Source of the DNA: Lysobacterales bacterium
GTDB taxonomy: Bacteria > Pseudomonadota > Gammaproteobacteria > Xanthomonadales > Xanthomonadaceae
Length of the DNA: 15,614 nucleotides
Assembly (NCBI GenBank): GCA_020442545.1
Contig: JAGRJX010000046.1
Location: 1 to 15,614, forward strand
Direction: 5' to 3'
The position numbers were made by a program, and so were the translations under genes. Below the pieces are notes generated by a model, which worked only from the letters and a program-made list of their open reading frames with translations, was not told where the DNA came from and searched no databases. Shown piece by piece: positions 6,524 through 12,834 of the stretch. Each line of letters begins with the position of its first letter. The first letter of the stretch is position 1.

Positions 6524-7768
6524 ATGAGCAACTTTCCGACACGCATCGGCCATGACGAGGCTATCGACCTGCTGGAAGCGACGGGGCGGGAATTGCGCCT
6601 GCCGGACGTGAGCATGACGCCGACCGGAGCCCTGGTCGCTGTGCTGGCAGCGGATGTTTGCGCACCGATTGATCAACCCCGATTCGACAACTCGGCGATG
6701 GATGGCTTTGCGTATCGGCATGCCGATCTTGGTGAAGAAGGCGGTCGACTGCGACTGGTGGGCGAGCAGTTTGCCGGTCGCGATCTGGGCGCGGTGCTGG
6801 GGCAGGGCGAGTGTCTGCGTATTACCACGGGCGCGCCATTGCCGCAGGGCGCCGATAGCGTGGCGATCAAGGAGGATTGCCAGGTCGTCGACGGCGAGGA
6901 TGGTCAAACCTGGGTTGAGTTGCCGGCGGGCCTGAAAGCGGGCGCACATCGGCGACGGGCGGGCGAGGATGCGAAAGCGGGCGATGTGGTGATGTCGGCC
7001 GGGCAGGCGATTGATGGCTCGCGGCTGGGCGTGCTGGCCGCGCTGGGGCTGACGTCGGTCAACGTGGCGAGCAAGCCGCGTGTCGCGGTATTCAGCAGTG
7101 GCGACGAAATCCGGCCGGCTGGTGAGCCATTGGCGCCCGGCGAGATCCACGACTCCAACGGTCCGATGCTGTCTGCATTGCTGGCGGAAGAGGGCATCGC
7201 CATCGCGTCGCTCGGCAGCCTGCCGGATGATCCGGATGCGATTCGCTCGCGGCTAGCCAAGGCGGCGAAGGATCATGACCTGATCATCACCTGCGGCGGC
7301 GTGTCGGCGGGCGAAAAGGACCACATGACCACGACAGTCGCTGAACTTGGCGAGATCGTGTTCTGGAAGGTCCGCATCAAACCGGGCATGCCGCTGCTCT
7401 GTGGCCGCATTGGCGATTGCGCCGTGCTCGGCCTGCCGGGAAACCCGGTGTCGGTGCTGGTGACCTGGCTGGTTTTCGGCCGACACCTCCTCGATACAAT
7501 GCAGGGCCGTCGCGAGCCGCGTCCGCGACTGCGGGCACGCCTCAGCCAAGCGCTGCACAAGCGTCATTCACGAATGGAATTCCAGCGCGGGCATCTGTCG
7601 GTGGACGCGCAAGGGACCCTGCGGATCGCGCCCGATCCAGCGACGCCATCCAATCGTCTTTGTGCGGCAGCAGCGGCAAATGCGCTGTTTGTGGTCGATG
7701 AAGGCGAGCAGACCCTGGCCGAGGGCGACGTTGTCGAAGTGATTCCGTTGCGCGGATTTGGCGCATAG
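6524..7768 (+). CDS. moeA: Molybdopterin molybdenumtransferase
   Basis: MoeA inserts molybdate into adenylylated molybdopterin in the cytoplasm, the final step giving Mo-molybdopterin. The product is 414 residues, the usual length. Key motifs are in order: DNSAMDGFA (55-63), RITTGAPLPQGAD (99-111), SSGDEI (191-196), IHDSNGP (208-214), TCGGVSAGEKDH (256-267), KVRIKPGMPLLCG (282-294) and LPGNPVS (304-310), followed by the C-terminal beta domain. The open frame extends upstream to 6341, but only from the ATG at 6524 does the protein resemble MoeA (SNFPTRIGHDEAIDLL); no strong ribosome site precedes it. It sits near the nitrate reductase genes, whose NarG needs the cofactor (as the bis-MGD form), and shares its direction with the next gene, the rhodanese-ThiF fusion. 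Confidence 0.95.
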   Translation: MSNFPTRIGHDEAIDLLEATGRELRLPDVSMTPTGALVAVLAADVCAPIDQPRFDNSAMDGFAYRHADLGEEGGRLRLVGEQFAGRDLGAVLGQGECLRITTGAPLPQGADSVAIKEDCQVVDGEDGQTWVELPAGLKAGAHRRRAGEDAKAGDVVMSAGQAIDGSRLGVLAALGLTSVNVASKPRVAVFSSGDEIRPAGEPLAPGEIHDSNGPMLSALLAEEGIAIASLGSLPDDPDAIRSRLAKAAKDHDLIITCGGVSAGEKDHMTTTVAELGEIVFWKVRIKPGMPLLCGRIGDCAVLGLPGNPVSVLVTWLVFGRHLLDTMQGRREPRPRLRARLSQALHKRHSRMEFQRGHLSVDAQGTLRIAPDPATPSNRLCAAAAANALFVVDEGEQTLAEGDVVEVIPLRGFGA

Positions 7769-7779
7769 GCACGGCGAAG

Positions 7780-7846
7780 AACCGCGGCTGTCGTCGCACC
7801 TGCAGAATGCCCGTCACGGCTCTTGTAGGAGCGGCGACAGCCGCGA
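7780..7846. repeat. REP-type repeat pair in inverted orientation (BIME-like)
   Basis: The + strand unit at 7825-7846 starts GTAGGAGCGGC and ends ACAGCCGCGA, folding as GCGGC-GACA-GCCGC after a GTAG head. A second, diverged copy lies inverted at 7780-7803; read on the minus strand it matches about 20 of 24 positions. Together they give 15-base arms (7783-7797 and 7831-7845) with one mismatch. GTAG-headed GAGCGGC repeats of this type are known from Stenotrophomonas, Xanthomonas relatives and, with variations, pseudomonads, where RAYT transposases mobilise them. It lies 11 bases after the moeA stop and may serve as mRNA stabiliser or terminator there. Confidence 0.8.
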
Positions 7847-7860
7847 TTTGCGTTTGGCGC

Positions 7861-7866
7861 GATAAT
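7861..7866 (+). promoter_or_regulatory. Possible -10 element (GATAAT) for the rhodanese-ThiF gene
   Basis: GATAAT at 7861-7866 lies six bases before the ATG at 7873 and directly after the REP pair. No matching -35 sequence at normal spacing is seen and there is no ribosome site, so if it is a real -10 the transcript would start at or next to the ATG and be leaderless. Weak evidence. Confidence 0.3.
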
Positions 7867-7872
7867 CGCGGC

Positions 7873-8997
7873 ATGAGCGACCATGATATCGAATGCATCA
7901 GCCCGGCGGAGGCCCTGAAGCGTTTGCGCGAAGGCGCCCGGCTGATCGACGTGCGCGCCGATCACGAGTTCGCCGTTTCTCATGCGCGCGGGGCCCGCAA
8001 CGTCCACAAGGATCGCCTGCTGGCCGATCCGGGTGGTGAGATGGATGTCGGAACGACTTGCCTGTTGATCTGCCAGAGCGGACGCCGATCGCATGATGCG
8101 GCAATCACCCTGCAGGCCAGGGGGTTCCGGGTGATGTCGGTGGAGGGCGGCACCAGCCGCTGGGCTTCCGAGGGCCTGCCGCTCAATGAAGCCGGCGATG
8201 CCGATTTCCGTCAGCGCTACGCACGGCATCTGAGTCTTCCCGAGGTCGGCCTCGCCGGTCAGCAGCGGCTTGAAAAGGCGCGGGTGACGCTGATCGGCGC
8301 GGGTGGGCTTGGATCGCCGGTAGCGTTCTATCTGGCCGCGGCTGGCGTCGGCCACCTTCGGCTGGTGGACGACGACCGCGTCGAGCGCAGCAACCTGCAG
8401 CGGCAGATTGCGCATGCCGATGACCGCATCGGCCAGCCCAAGGTGCAGTCCGCCGCGCAGAGCCTGTCTGCGCTCAATCCACGCTGCCGCATCGAGCCGC
8501 TGCAGGCGAGGGCGTCCGCCGACAACATCGAATCACTGCTGGCCGGCAGCGACGTGGTGGTCGACGGTGCCGACAACTTCCCGGCGCGCTACCTGCTCAA
8601 CGACGCCTGCGTAAAGCTCGGTCTGCCGCTGGTCTACGGCGCCGTGCATCGTTTCGAAGGGCAGGCCGGCGTGTTCGATGCCGGGCGTCATCGTGGCGAG
8701 GCACCGTGCTATCGCTGCCTGTTTCCGGAGCCGCCGCCGGCTGATGCCGCGCCGAACTGCAGCGAAGCCGGTGTGCTGGGCGTGCTGCCGGGGCTGATTG
8801 GCCTGATCCAGGCGACCGAGGCGCTGAAGCTGATCCTCGACATCGGCGACGGCCTTACTGGTCGCCTGCTGCATGTCGACGCGATGTCCATGCGCTTCCG
8901 CGAAACGCGCTTGCATGCCGACCCGGATTGTCCGGCCTGTGCGCCGGGCCGGGAGTTCAGCGGCTATCCGGACTACCAGCAGCTCTGCGCTGGCTGA
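7873..8997 (+). CDS. moeB: Rhodanese-ThiF/MoeB fusion: molybdopterin-synthase adenylyltransferase
   Basis: The 374-residue cytoplasmic protein has two domains. Residues 5-105 are a rhodanese with active-site loop CQSGRRS (Cys67), LIDVRADHEF and VEGGTSRWASEGLP. Residues 115-374 are a ThiF/MoeB/HesA E1-like adenylyltransferase: GAGGLGSPV (142-150) for ATP binding, DDDRVERSNLQRQ (166-178), VDGADNFPARYLLND, zinc pairs Cys279/Cys282 (CYRC) and Cys353/Cys356 (CPAC), and NCSEAG with Cys296 where related enzymes have a sulfur-accepting cysteine. It should activate the C-terminus of MoaD (or ThiS) by adenylation, and the rhodanese can supply persulfide sulfur. Eukaryotic MOCS3/Uba4 has the domains in the opposite order. 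The frame is open upstream to 7807, but that part is the REP repeat; the ATG at 7873 begins the recognisable protein. It follows moeA on the same strand. Confidence 0.88.
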   Translation: MSDHDIECISPAEALKRLREGARLIDVRADHEFAVSHARGARNVHKDRLLADPGGEMDVGTTCLLICQSGRRSHDAAITLQARGFRVMSVEGGTSRWASEGLPLNEAGDADFRQRYARHLSLPEVGLAGQQRLEKARVTLIGAGGLGSPVAFYLAAAGVGHLRLVDDDRVERSNLQRQIAHADDRIGQPKVQSAAQSLSALNPRCRIEPLQARASADNIESLLAGSDVVVDGADNFPARYLLNDACVKLGLPLVYGAVHRFEGQAGVFDAGRHRGEAPCYRCLFPEPPPADAAPNCSEAGVLGVLPGLIGLIQATEALKLILDIGDGLTGRLLHVDAMSMRFRETRLHADPDCPACAPGREFSGYPDYQQLCAG

Positions 8998-9009
8998 CCC
9001 GGCTGCAAG

Positions 9010-9312
9010 TCAGTCGGCATTCTTGCGCGCCTGGAAGGCCGCGATCTGCTCCGGCGTGGCTTCGCGCTGGTGTCTGGCCTTCCAGTCGGCGAACGGCTCG
9101 CCGTAGATGACCTCACGGGCCTGTTCGCGGTTCAGTGCCACGCCTTGCTCGGCGGCAGCTTCCCGGTACCAGTCAGCCAGACAATTTCGGCAGAAGCCGG
9201 CGAGGATCATCAGCTCGATGTTCTGCACGTCCGGCTCGCGCTGCAACAGATGGTTGCGCAGGCGGCGGAATACGGCAGCTTCGATCTCGGTGCTGCTTGT
9301 GCTGTCGGTCAT
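9010..9312 (-). CDS. DUF1244 family protein
   Basis: The 100-residue soluble protein belongs to the DUF1244 family of small proteobacterial proteins with no established function. Recognisable parts are VFRRLRNHLLQREPDVQNIE, LMILAGFCRNCLADWYREAA with a CxxC pair (Cys41, Cys44), and REVIYGEPFADWKARHQREA followed by TPEQIAAF. The CxxC could bind metal or be redox-active; this is not shown. The frame stays open upstream to 9537, but the ATG at 9312 has a good GGAG ribosome site (minus strand, 9319-9322) six bases before it and starts the family-like sequence. Its stop lies 12 bases from the convergent rhodanese-ThiF gene, and it is divergent from folD. Confidence 0.88.
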   Translation of the reverse strand: MTDSTSSTEIEAAVFRRLRNHLLQREPDVQNIELMILAGFCRNCLADWYREAAAEQGVALNREQAREVIYGEPFADWKARHQREATPEQIAAFQARKNAD

Positions 9313-9349
9313 TTCGTTCTCCAGATGCCTTGCGACAAGCGTAGCGCAG

Positions 9350-9385
9350 GCGACCCGCGCCGCGGAAAAGCGGGACGCGGGTCGC
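9350..9385. promoter_or_regulatory. Strong hairpin between divergent DUF1244 and folD genes
   Basis: GCGACCCGCG (9350-9359) and CGCGGGTCGC (9376-9385) are exact inverted repeats. Inside them CCGC (9360-9363) pairs with GCGG (9370-9373) around a GGAAAA loop, leaving a two-base bulge (9374-9375), so the full stem is 14 base pairs. It sits between two divergent genes, so it is not an ordinary terminator. It could be an operator, a structured leader of the DUF1244 transcript, or a dispersed repeat. Confidence 0.55.
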
Positions 9386-9405
9386 ATCAGGGTGGGGCTA
9401 TCGGC

Positions 9406-9411
9406 GATAAT
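9406..9411 (+). promoter_or_regulatory. Possible -10 element for folD
   Basis: GATAAT at 9406-9411 lies 26 bases before the folD ATG, in a locally AT-richer stretch right after the strong hairpin. A -35 at normal spacing (around 9383-9388) is poor and would overlap the hairpin arm, so binding or structure there could affect folD transcription. Confidence 0.35.
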
Positions 9412-9437
9412 TTCACTTTCGACTCTGGGAATGATGC

Positions 9438-10310
9438 ATGCCGGCGCGATTGCTGGACGGCCGACGTATTGCCGATGAACTGCAAGAACAGCTGGCTCGG
9501 CGGGTGTCGGCCCGGATTGATGCCGGTCGCGGCGCACCAGGACTGGCGGTAATCCTGGTTGGCGCCGATCCGGCGTCGGCGGTGTACGTGCGCAACAAGC
9601 GGCGCGCCTGCGAGCGCGTGGGTATCGTCGCCTTCGACCACGACTTGCCGGCGGAAACCCCGGAGTCCGAGCTGATTGCGCTGATCGACCAGATGAACGC
9701 CGATCCGGCGGTTCACGGCATCCTCGTGCAGCTGCCGCTGCCGCCGCACATGGACGCCAGCAAGCTGATCAACCGCATCGATCCGGACAAGGACGTGGAC
9801 GGTTTCCACGCCGCCAATGTCGGACGACTTGCCCTGCGCCAGCTGGGCCTGCGGCCCTGCACGCCGAAGGGCATCACCACGCTGCTGGCGCATACGGACA
9901 GGGCGGTGCGCGGCAAGCATGCGGTGGTCGTGGGTGTTTCCAATCACGTCGGTCGGCCGATGGCGCTGGAGCTGCTCATTGCCGGGTGCACGACCACCTG
10001 CTGCCACAAGTTCACACCGCGAGACGAGCTGCAGCGCCATGTCGGTGAGGCCGACATCGTGGTTGTTGCCGTCGGTCGGCCCGGACTGGTGCCGGGTGAG
10101 TGGATCAAGCCGGGCGCGGTGGTGGTCGATGTCGGCATCAATCGTCTGGATGACGGCAGCCTGGTAGGCGACGTTGGCTTCGATGCGGCGCGGGCAAAGG
10201 CCTCGTGGATCACGCCCGTTCCCGGCGGCGTTGGCCCGATGACGGTTGCAACGTTGATGGAGAACACGGTCGAAGCCGCCGAACTGGCCGACAGGAAGGC
10301 AGTCGCATGA
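9438..10310 (+). CDS. folD: Bifunctional methylenetetrahydrofolate dehydrogenase/methenyltetrahydrofolate cyclohydrolase
   Basis: FolD interconverts 5,10-methylene-, 5,10-methenyl- and 10-formyl-tetrahydrofolate in the cytoplasm, feeding purine, thymidylate and formyl-Met synthesis. The 290-residue product has the usual length. Visible features are YVRNKRRACERVGI with Tyr50 and catalytic Lys54 at the same numbers as in E. coli, VHGILVQLPLPPH, DPDKDVDGFHAANVG, PCTPKGI, the NADP-binding VVGVSNHVGRPMALELL, DVGINRL and the C-terminal TPVPGGVGPMTVATLMENT. Start: ATG at 9438, with GGGA about eight bases upstream; nearby ATGs at 9431 and 9434 are in other frames. Its stop overlaps the TatT lipoprotein start by four bases (ATGA), so the two are translated from one message, an unusual pairing of a housekeeping gene with a transporter component. 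Confidence 0.97.
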   Translation: MPARLLDGRRIADELQEQLARRVSARIDAGRGAPGLAVILVGADPASAVYVRNKRRACERVGIVAFDHDLPAETPESELIALIDQMNADPAVHGILVQLPLPPHMDASKLINRIDPDKDVDGFHAANVGRLALRQLGLRPCTPKGITTLLAHTDRAVRGKHAVVVGVSNHVGRPMALELLIAGCTTTCCHKFTPRDELQRHVGEADIVVVAVGRPGLVPGEWIKPGAVVVDVGINRLDDGSLVGDVGFDAARAKASWITPVPGGVGPMTVATLMENTVEAAELADRKAVA

Positions 10311-11185
10311 ATTTCATGCCCGACTGCGCCCGTCAGCTGAGGCTGAGTTTCTGTCTGGCCGCCGTCACGACGCTGCTTGGCGGCTGTGCCGGGCTGGTGT
10401 CGAAGGCCACCGACCGCATGGCCACCAATCTCGGTAACGCCGTGCTCAACCAGGACGATCCGGCCACGGTGCGAGATGGGCTGCCGGCCTATCTGCTGCT
10501 GCTCGACGGGCTGCTTGAGGGCAGCCCGGACAACACGTCGCTGCTTGCTGCCAGTTCGCGGATGTATTCGTCGTACGCCGGCAGCTTCGTCCATGACAAG
10601 GCCCGCGCCAGGCGACTCAGCAGGAAGGCGCTGGATCGCGCCTGGAAGTCGGTGTGCATCAAGCCTGACGAGGTCTGCGCGCTGAAGGAACTTGCTTTCG
10701 AGGAATTCGATGCCGCGGCGGCGATGCTGGGCGATGGGCAGATCGACGGTGCCTACCTGCTGGGCTCGGCCTGGGCCACCTACATCCAGGCCCGACGTGA
10801 TGACTGGGTCGCGATTGCCGACATTCCGAAGGTTGATGCTGTGCTGCAGCGCGTGGCGGAAGTCCGGCCGGGCATCGACCACGGCATGGCCTGGGTCTAT
10901 CTCGGCGTGCTCAATTCGCTGCGCCCGGCAGCGGTCGGCGGCGAGCCGGATAAGGGTCGCGCCGCCTTCGAGAAAGCAGTGGACCTGAGCGGTGGACGAA
11001 ACCTGATGGCCAAGACCCTGTTTGCCGAGTTCTACGCGCGGCTGGTGTTCGATCAGGCGCTGCACGACCGGCTTCTGAATGAGGTGATCGGCGCTGACCC
11101 GGAAGCGCCGGGGCTGACGCTCAGCAACGTGCTGGCACAGGATCGGGCGAGGGAACTGCTGGCCGGTTCGGCGGACTATTTCTGA
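10307..11185 (+). CDS. tatT: TRAP transporter-associated lipoprotein, TatT family
   Basis: The 292-residue product begins with a lipoprotein signal: basic start, hydrophobic run LSFCLAAVTTLL and lipobox LGGC with Cys27 as the predicted lipidated residue, so it should be anchored in the cell envelope. The mature part is helix-rich, with ATDRMATNLGNAVLNQDDP, DGLPAYLLLLDGLLEGSPDN and LLAASSRMYSSYAGSFV, typical of the TatT (TRAP-associated, TPR-like) family first characterised in Treponema pallidum. There it forms trimers that bind the substrate-binding protein. Here it precedes dctP, dctQ and dctM, which supports the call. The start ATG overlaps the folD stop. The remaining sequence includes the repeated-helix segments ALKELAFEEFDAAAA and MAKTLFAEFYARLVFD. 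Confidence 0.87.
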   Translation: MNFMPDCARQLRLSFCLAAVTTLLGGCAGLVSKATDRMATNLGNAVLNQDDPATVRDGLPAYLLLLDGLLEGSPDNTSLLAASSRMYSSYAGSFVHDKARARRLSRKALDRAWKSVCIKPDEVCALKELAFEEFDAAAAMLGDGQIDGAYLLGSAWATYIQARRDDWVAIADIPKVDAVLQRVAEVRPGIDHGMAWVYLGVLNSLRPAAVGGEPDKGRAAFEKAVDLSGGRNLMAKTLFAEFYARLVFDQALHDRLLNEVIGADPEAPGLTLSNVLAQDRARELLAGSADYF

Positions 11186-11236
11186 GCCGGCAACGTGCTT
11201 GGTGCTCCGCTGACGGGCTGATTGTTCGCGAAGCGA

Positions 11237-11252
11237 TATACAACACCGTATA
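11237..11252. promoter_or_regulatory. Dyad and AT-rich candidate promoter/operator before dctP
   Basis: The 99 bases between tatT and dctP include an AT-rich stretch unlike the surroundings. In it TATAC (11237-11241) and GTATA (11248-11252) are exact inverted repeats around six bases, and a perfect palindrome TTCGCGAA lies at 11225-11232. TATAGT (11249-11254) could be a -10 element overlapped by the dyad, a layout expected for a repressor site. No regulator gene is in the window, and no convincing -35 is seen. Confidence 0.4.
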
Positions 11253-11284
11253 GTTCAATTATTCAAATCGGCTCCAACCTGACC

Positions 11285-12286
11285 ATGTCAAAACTCCTGA
11301 AAGTCATCGCAGGCGGTCTGCTGCTCGCCGCTACGACACTGCCCGTATCAGCGGCGACGCTGAAGATCGCCAGCCTGGCCCCCGACGGCTCCACCTGGAT
11401 GACCGAAATGCGCGCGGCTGGCGAGCGCATCCATGCCGCCACCGATGGCCGCGTCACGGTGAAGTTCTACCCCGGCGGCGTTATGGGCAACGACACCACC
11501 GTGCTGCGCAAGATCCGCCTGGGACAGCTGCAGGGCGCCGCGCTGACCGGCAGCGAGCTGTCGGTGATGTACAGGGACTCGCAGATCTACAGCGTGCCGT
11601 TTCTGTTCCGTGATGACGCCGAAGTGGATGCCGTTCGCCGGGTTGTCGACCCGATGCTGCGCGAGGGATTCACCGCAAAGGGCTTCCACGTCCTCAGCAT
11701 CACCGGTGTGGGCTTTGCCTACCTGATGAGCGTGCACGATGTTCGCAACCGCGAGGATCTGCAGAAGGGCAGAGTCTGGGTGCCGCAGAACGACGCGATT
11801 GCCGAAATCACCTTCCGCGAAGGAGGGGTCGATCCCATCCCGCTGCCGCTGTCGGATGCGTTCACCGGCCTGCAGACCGGCCTGATCGATACCGTGGCAA
11901 CCACGCCGACGGCGGCCATCGCCTTGCAGTGGCACACCAAGCTGAAGCATCTGGTCGACCTGCCGCTGAGCTACGTCGTCGGCTACGTGATGCTGGACCA
12001 GAAGGCCTACCTTCGGTTGTCCGAGGCTGACCGCGCGGCCGTCGATGCCGAGTTCGCCAAGGGCGCCGCCAAGATCGATGCCGCCAACCGCAGCGACAAC
12101 CAGAAGGCCTTCGAGGCGCTGCAGGAAGTCGGCCTCGAGGTGTTCAAGCCAGATGCTGAAGAGGCGGCGCTGTGGCGTGATGTCGGCAAGCGAGCGCTGG
12201 ACAAGCTGGTGGCCGACAAGGCCTTCAGCGCGCCGGTTCTTGCCGCAATCCAGCAGCAGCTGGCCAAGCTGCGCGCCGCCGAGTGA
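11285..12286 (+). CDS. dctP: TRAP transporter periplasmic substrate-binding protein (DctP family)
   Basis: The 333-residue product has a Sec signal peptide of about 23 residues (LLKVIAGGLLLAATTLPVSA, then ATLKIA). The mature protein starts like DctP/SiaP proteins: LKIASLAPDGSTWMTEM, followed by GRVTVKFYPGGVMGND and LRKIRLGQLQGA. It captures ligand in the periplasm for the DctQM membrane part. The segment usually reading K-x-R-V-P here reads GRVWVPQND, so Trp165 replaces the Arg that salt-bridges the ligand carboxylate in SiaP (Arg147). The partner stretch DAFTGLQTGLIDTV matches the family. The ligand is thus unlikely to be an ordinary C4-dicarboxylate; a hydrophobic or uncharged ligand is possible. 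The frame extends to 11222, but the ATG at 11285 starts a clean signal peptide; its ribosome site is weak. The stop overlaps the dctQ start (GTGA). Confidence 0.9.
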   Translation: MSKLLKVIAGGLLLAATTLPVSAATLKIASLAPDGSTWMTEMRAAGERIHAATDGRVTVKFYPGGVMGNDTTVLRKIRLGQLQGAALTGSELSVMYRDSQIYSVPFLFRDDAEVDAVRRVVDPMLREGFTAKGFHVLSITGVGFAYLMSVHDVRNREDLQKGRVWVPQNDAIAEITFREGGVDPIPLPLSDAFTGLQTGLIDTVATTPTAAIALQWHTKLKHLVDLPLSYVVGYVMLDQKAYLRLSEADRAAVDAEFAKGAAKIDAANRSDNQKAFEALQEVGLEVFKPDAEEAALWRDVGKRALDKLVADKAFSAPVLAAIQQQLAKLRAAE

Positions 12287-12834
12287 GCGACGCCGCCACC
12301 ACGCCGCGCACGTCGCGCTGGGTACGTCGGCTCCATCGTGCCGAGGACAGCTTGCTGGCGCTGATGCTGTTGGTCCTGCTGTTGCTGGCGGTGTCCCAGA
12401 TTGCGCTTCGCGTGTTTTTCGACACCGGCCTGCTCTGGTCAGAGCCGGTGTCGCGCCTGCTGGTGCTGTGGCTGGCGTTGCTGGGTGGTCTCGCCGCCAC
12501 TCGCGAAGGCAAGCACATCGCCATCGATGCGCTGCCGCGCCTGCTGCCGCCGCTGTGGCGCCGTATCGCCTGGGCAGTCGCGCAGCTGGGCGCGGCGATC
12601 ATCGCCGGCACGCTGGCCTGGTATTCGTTGAGCATGATCGGGCTCGAGCGCGAGATGCCGACCTATCTCGTCGGCACCTTGCCCAACTGGGTCGGCATGC
12701 TGGTGCTGCCCTTCGGCTTCGGCCTGATGGCGCTGCGTTTTCTGGTTTCTTCTGTCATGCGTGGGCCGGCGGTGACGCCCGAGCTGTCGCCGGAACTGGC
12801 TGACCTTGACGACAACGCGTCGGTGAAGTCGTGA
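12283..12834 (+). CDS. dctQ: TRAP transporter small membrane subunit (DctQ family)
   Basis: DctQ is the small inner-membrane subunit that pairs with DctM and helps dock the binding protein. The 183-residue protein has four hydrophobic segments (about 24-43, 52-70, 92-114, 133-157) and the family pattern WSEPVSRLLVLWLALLGG with the following REGKHIAID. The C-terminal tail (about 160-183) is acidic and soluble. It starts with GTG inside the dctP stop and ends inside the dctM start, both as GTGA overlaps, so dctP-Q-M are translationally coupled. Confidence 0.9.
   Translation: MSDAATTPRTSRWVRRLHRAEDSLLALMLLVLLLLAVSQIALRVFFDTGLLWSEPVSRLLVLWLALLGGLAATREGKHIAIDALPRLLPPLWRRIAWAVAQLGAAIIAGTLAWYSLSMIGLEREMPTYLVGTLPNWVGMLVLPFGFGLMALRFLVSSVMRGPAVTPELSPELADLDDNASVKS

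Noticed and set aside
7807..7872. Earlier ATG for the rhodanese-ThiF protein
   Set aside because: The added 22 codons translate the REP repeat; family similarity begins after the ATG at 7873.
9313..9537. Extended DUF1244 frame reaching into folD
   Set aside because: It overlaps folD on the opposite strand and ignores the strong ribosome site before the ATG at 9312.
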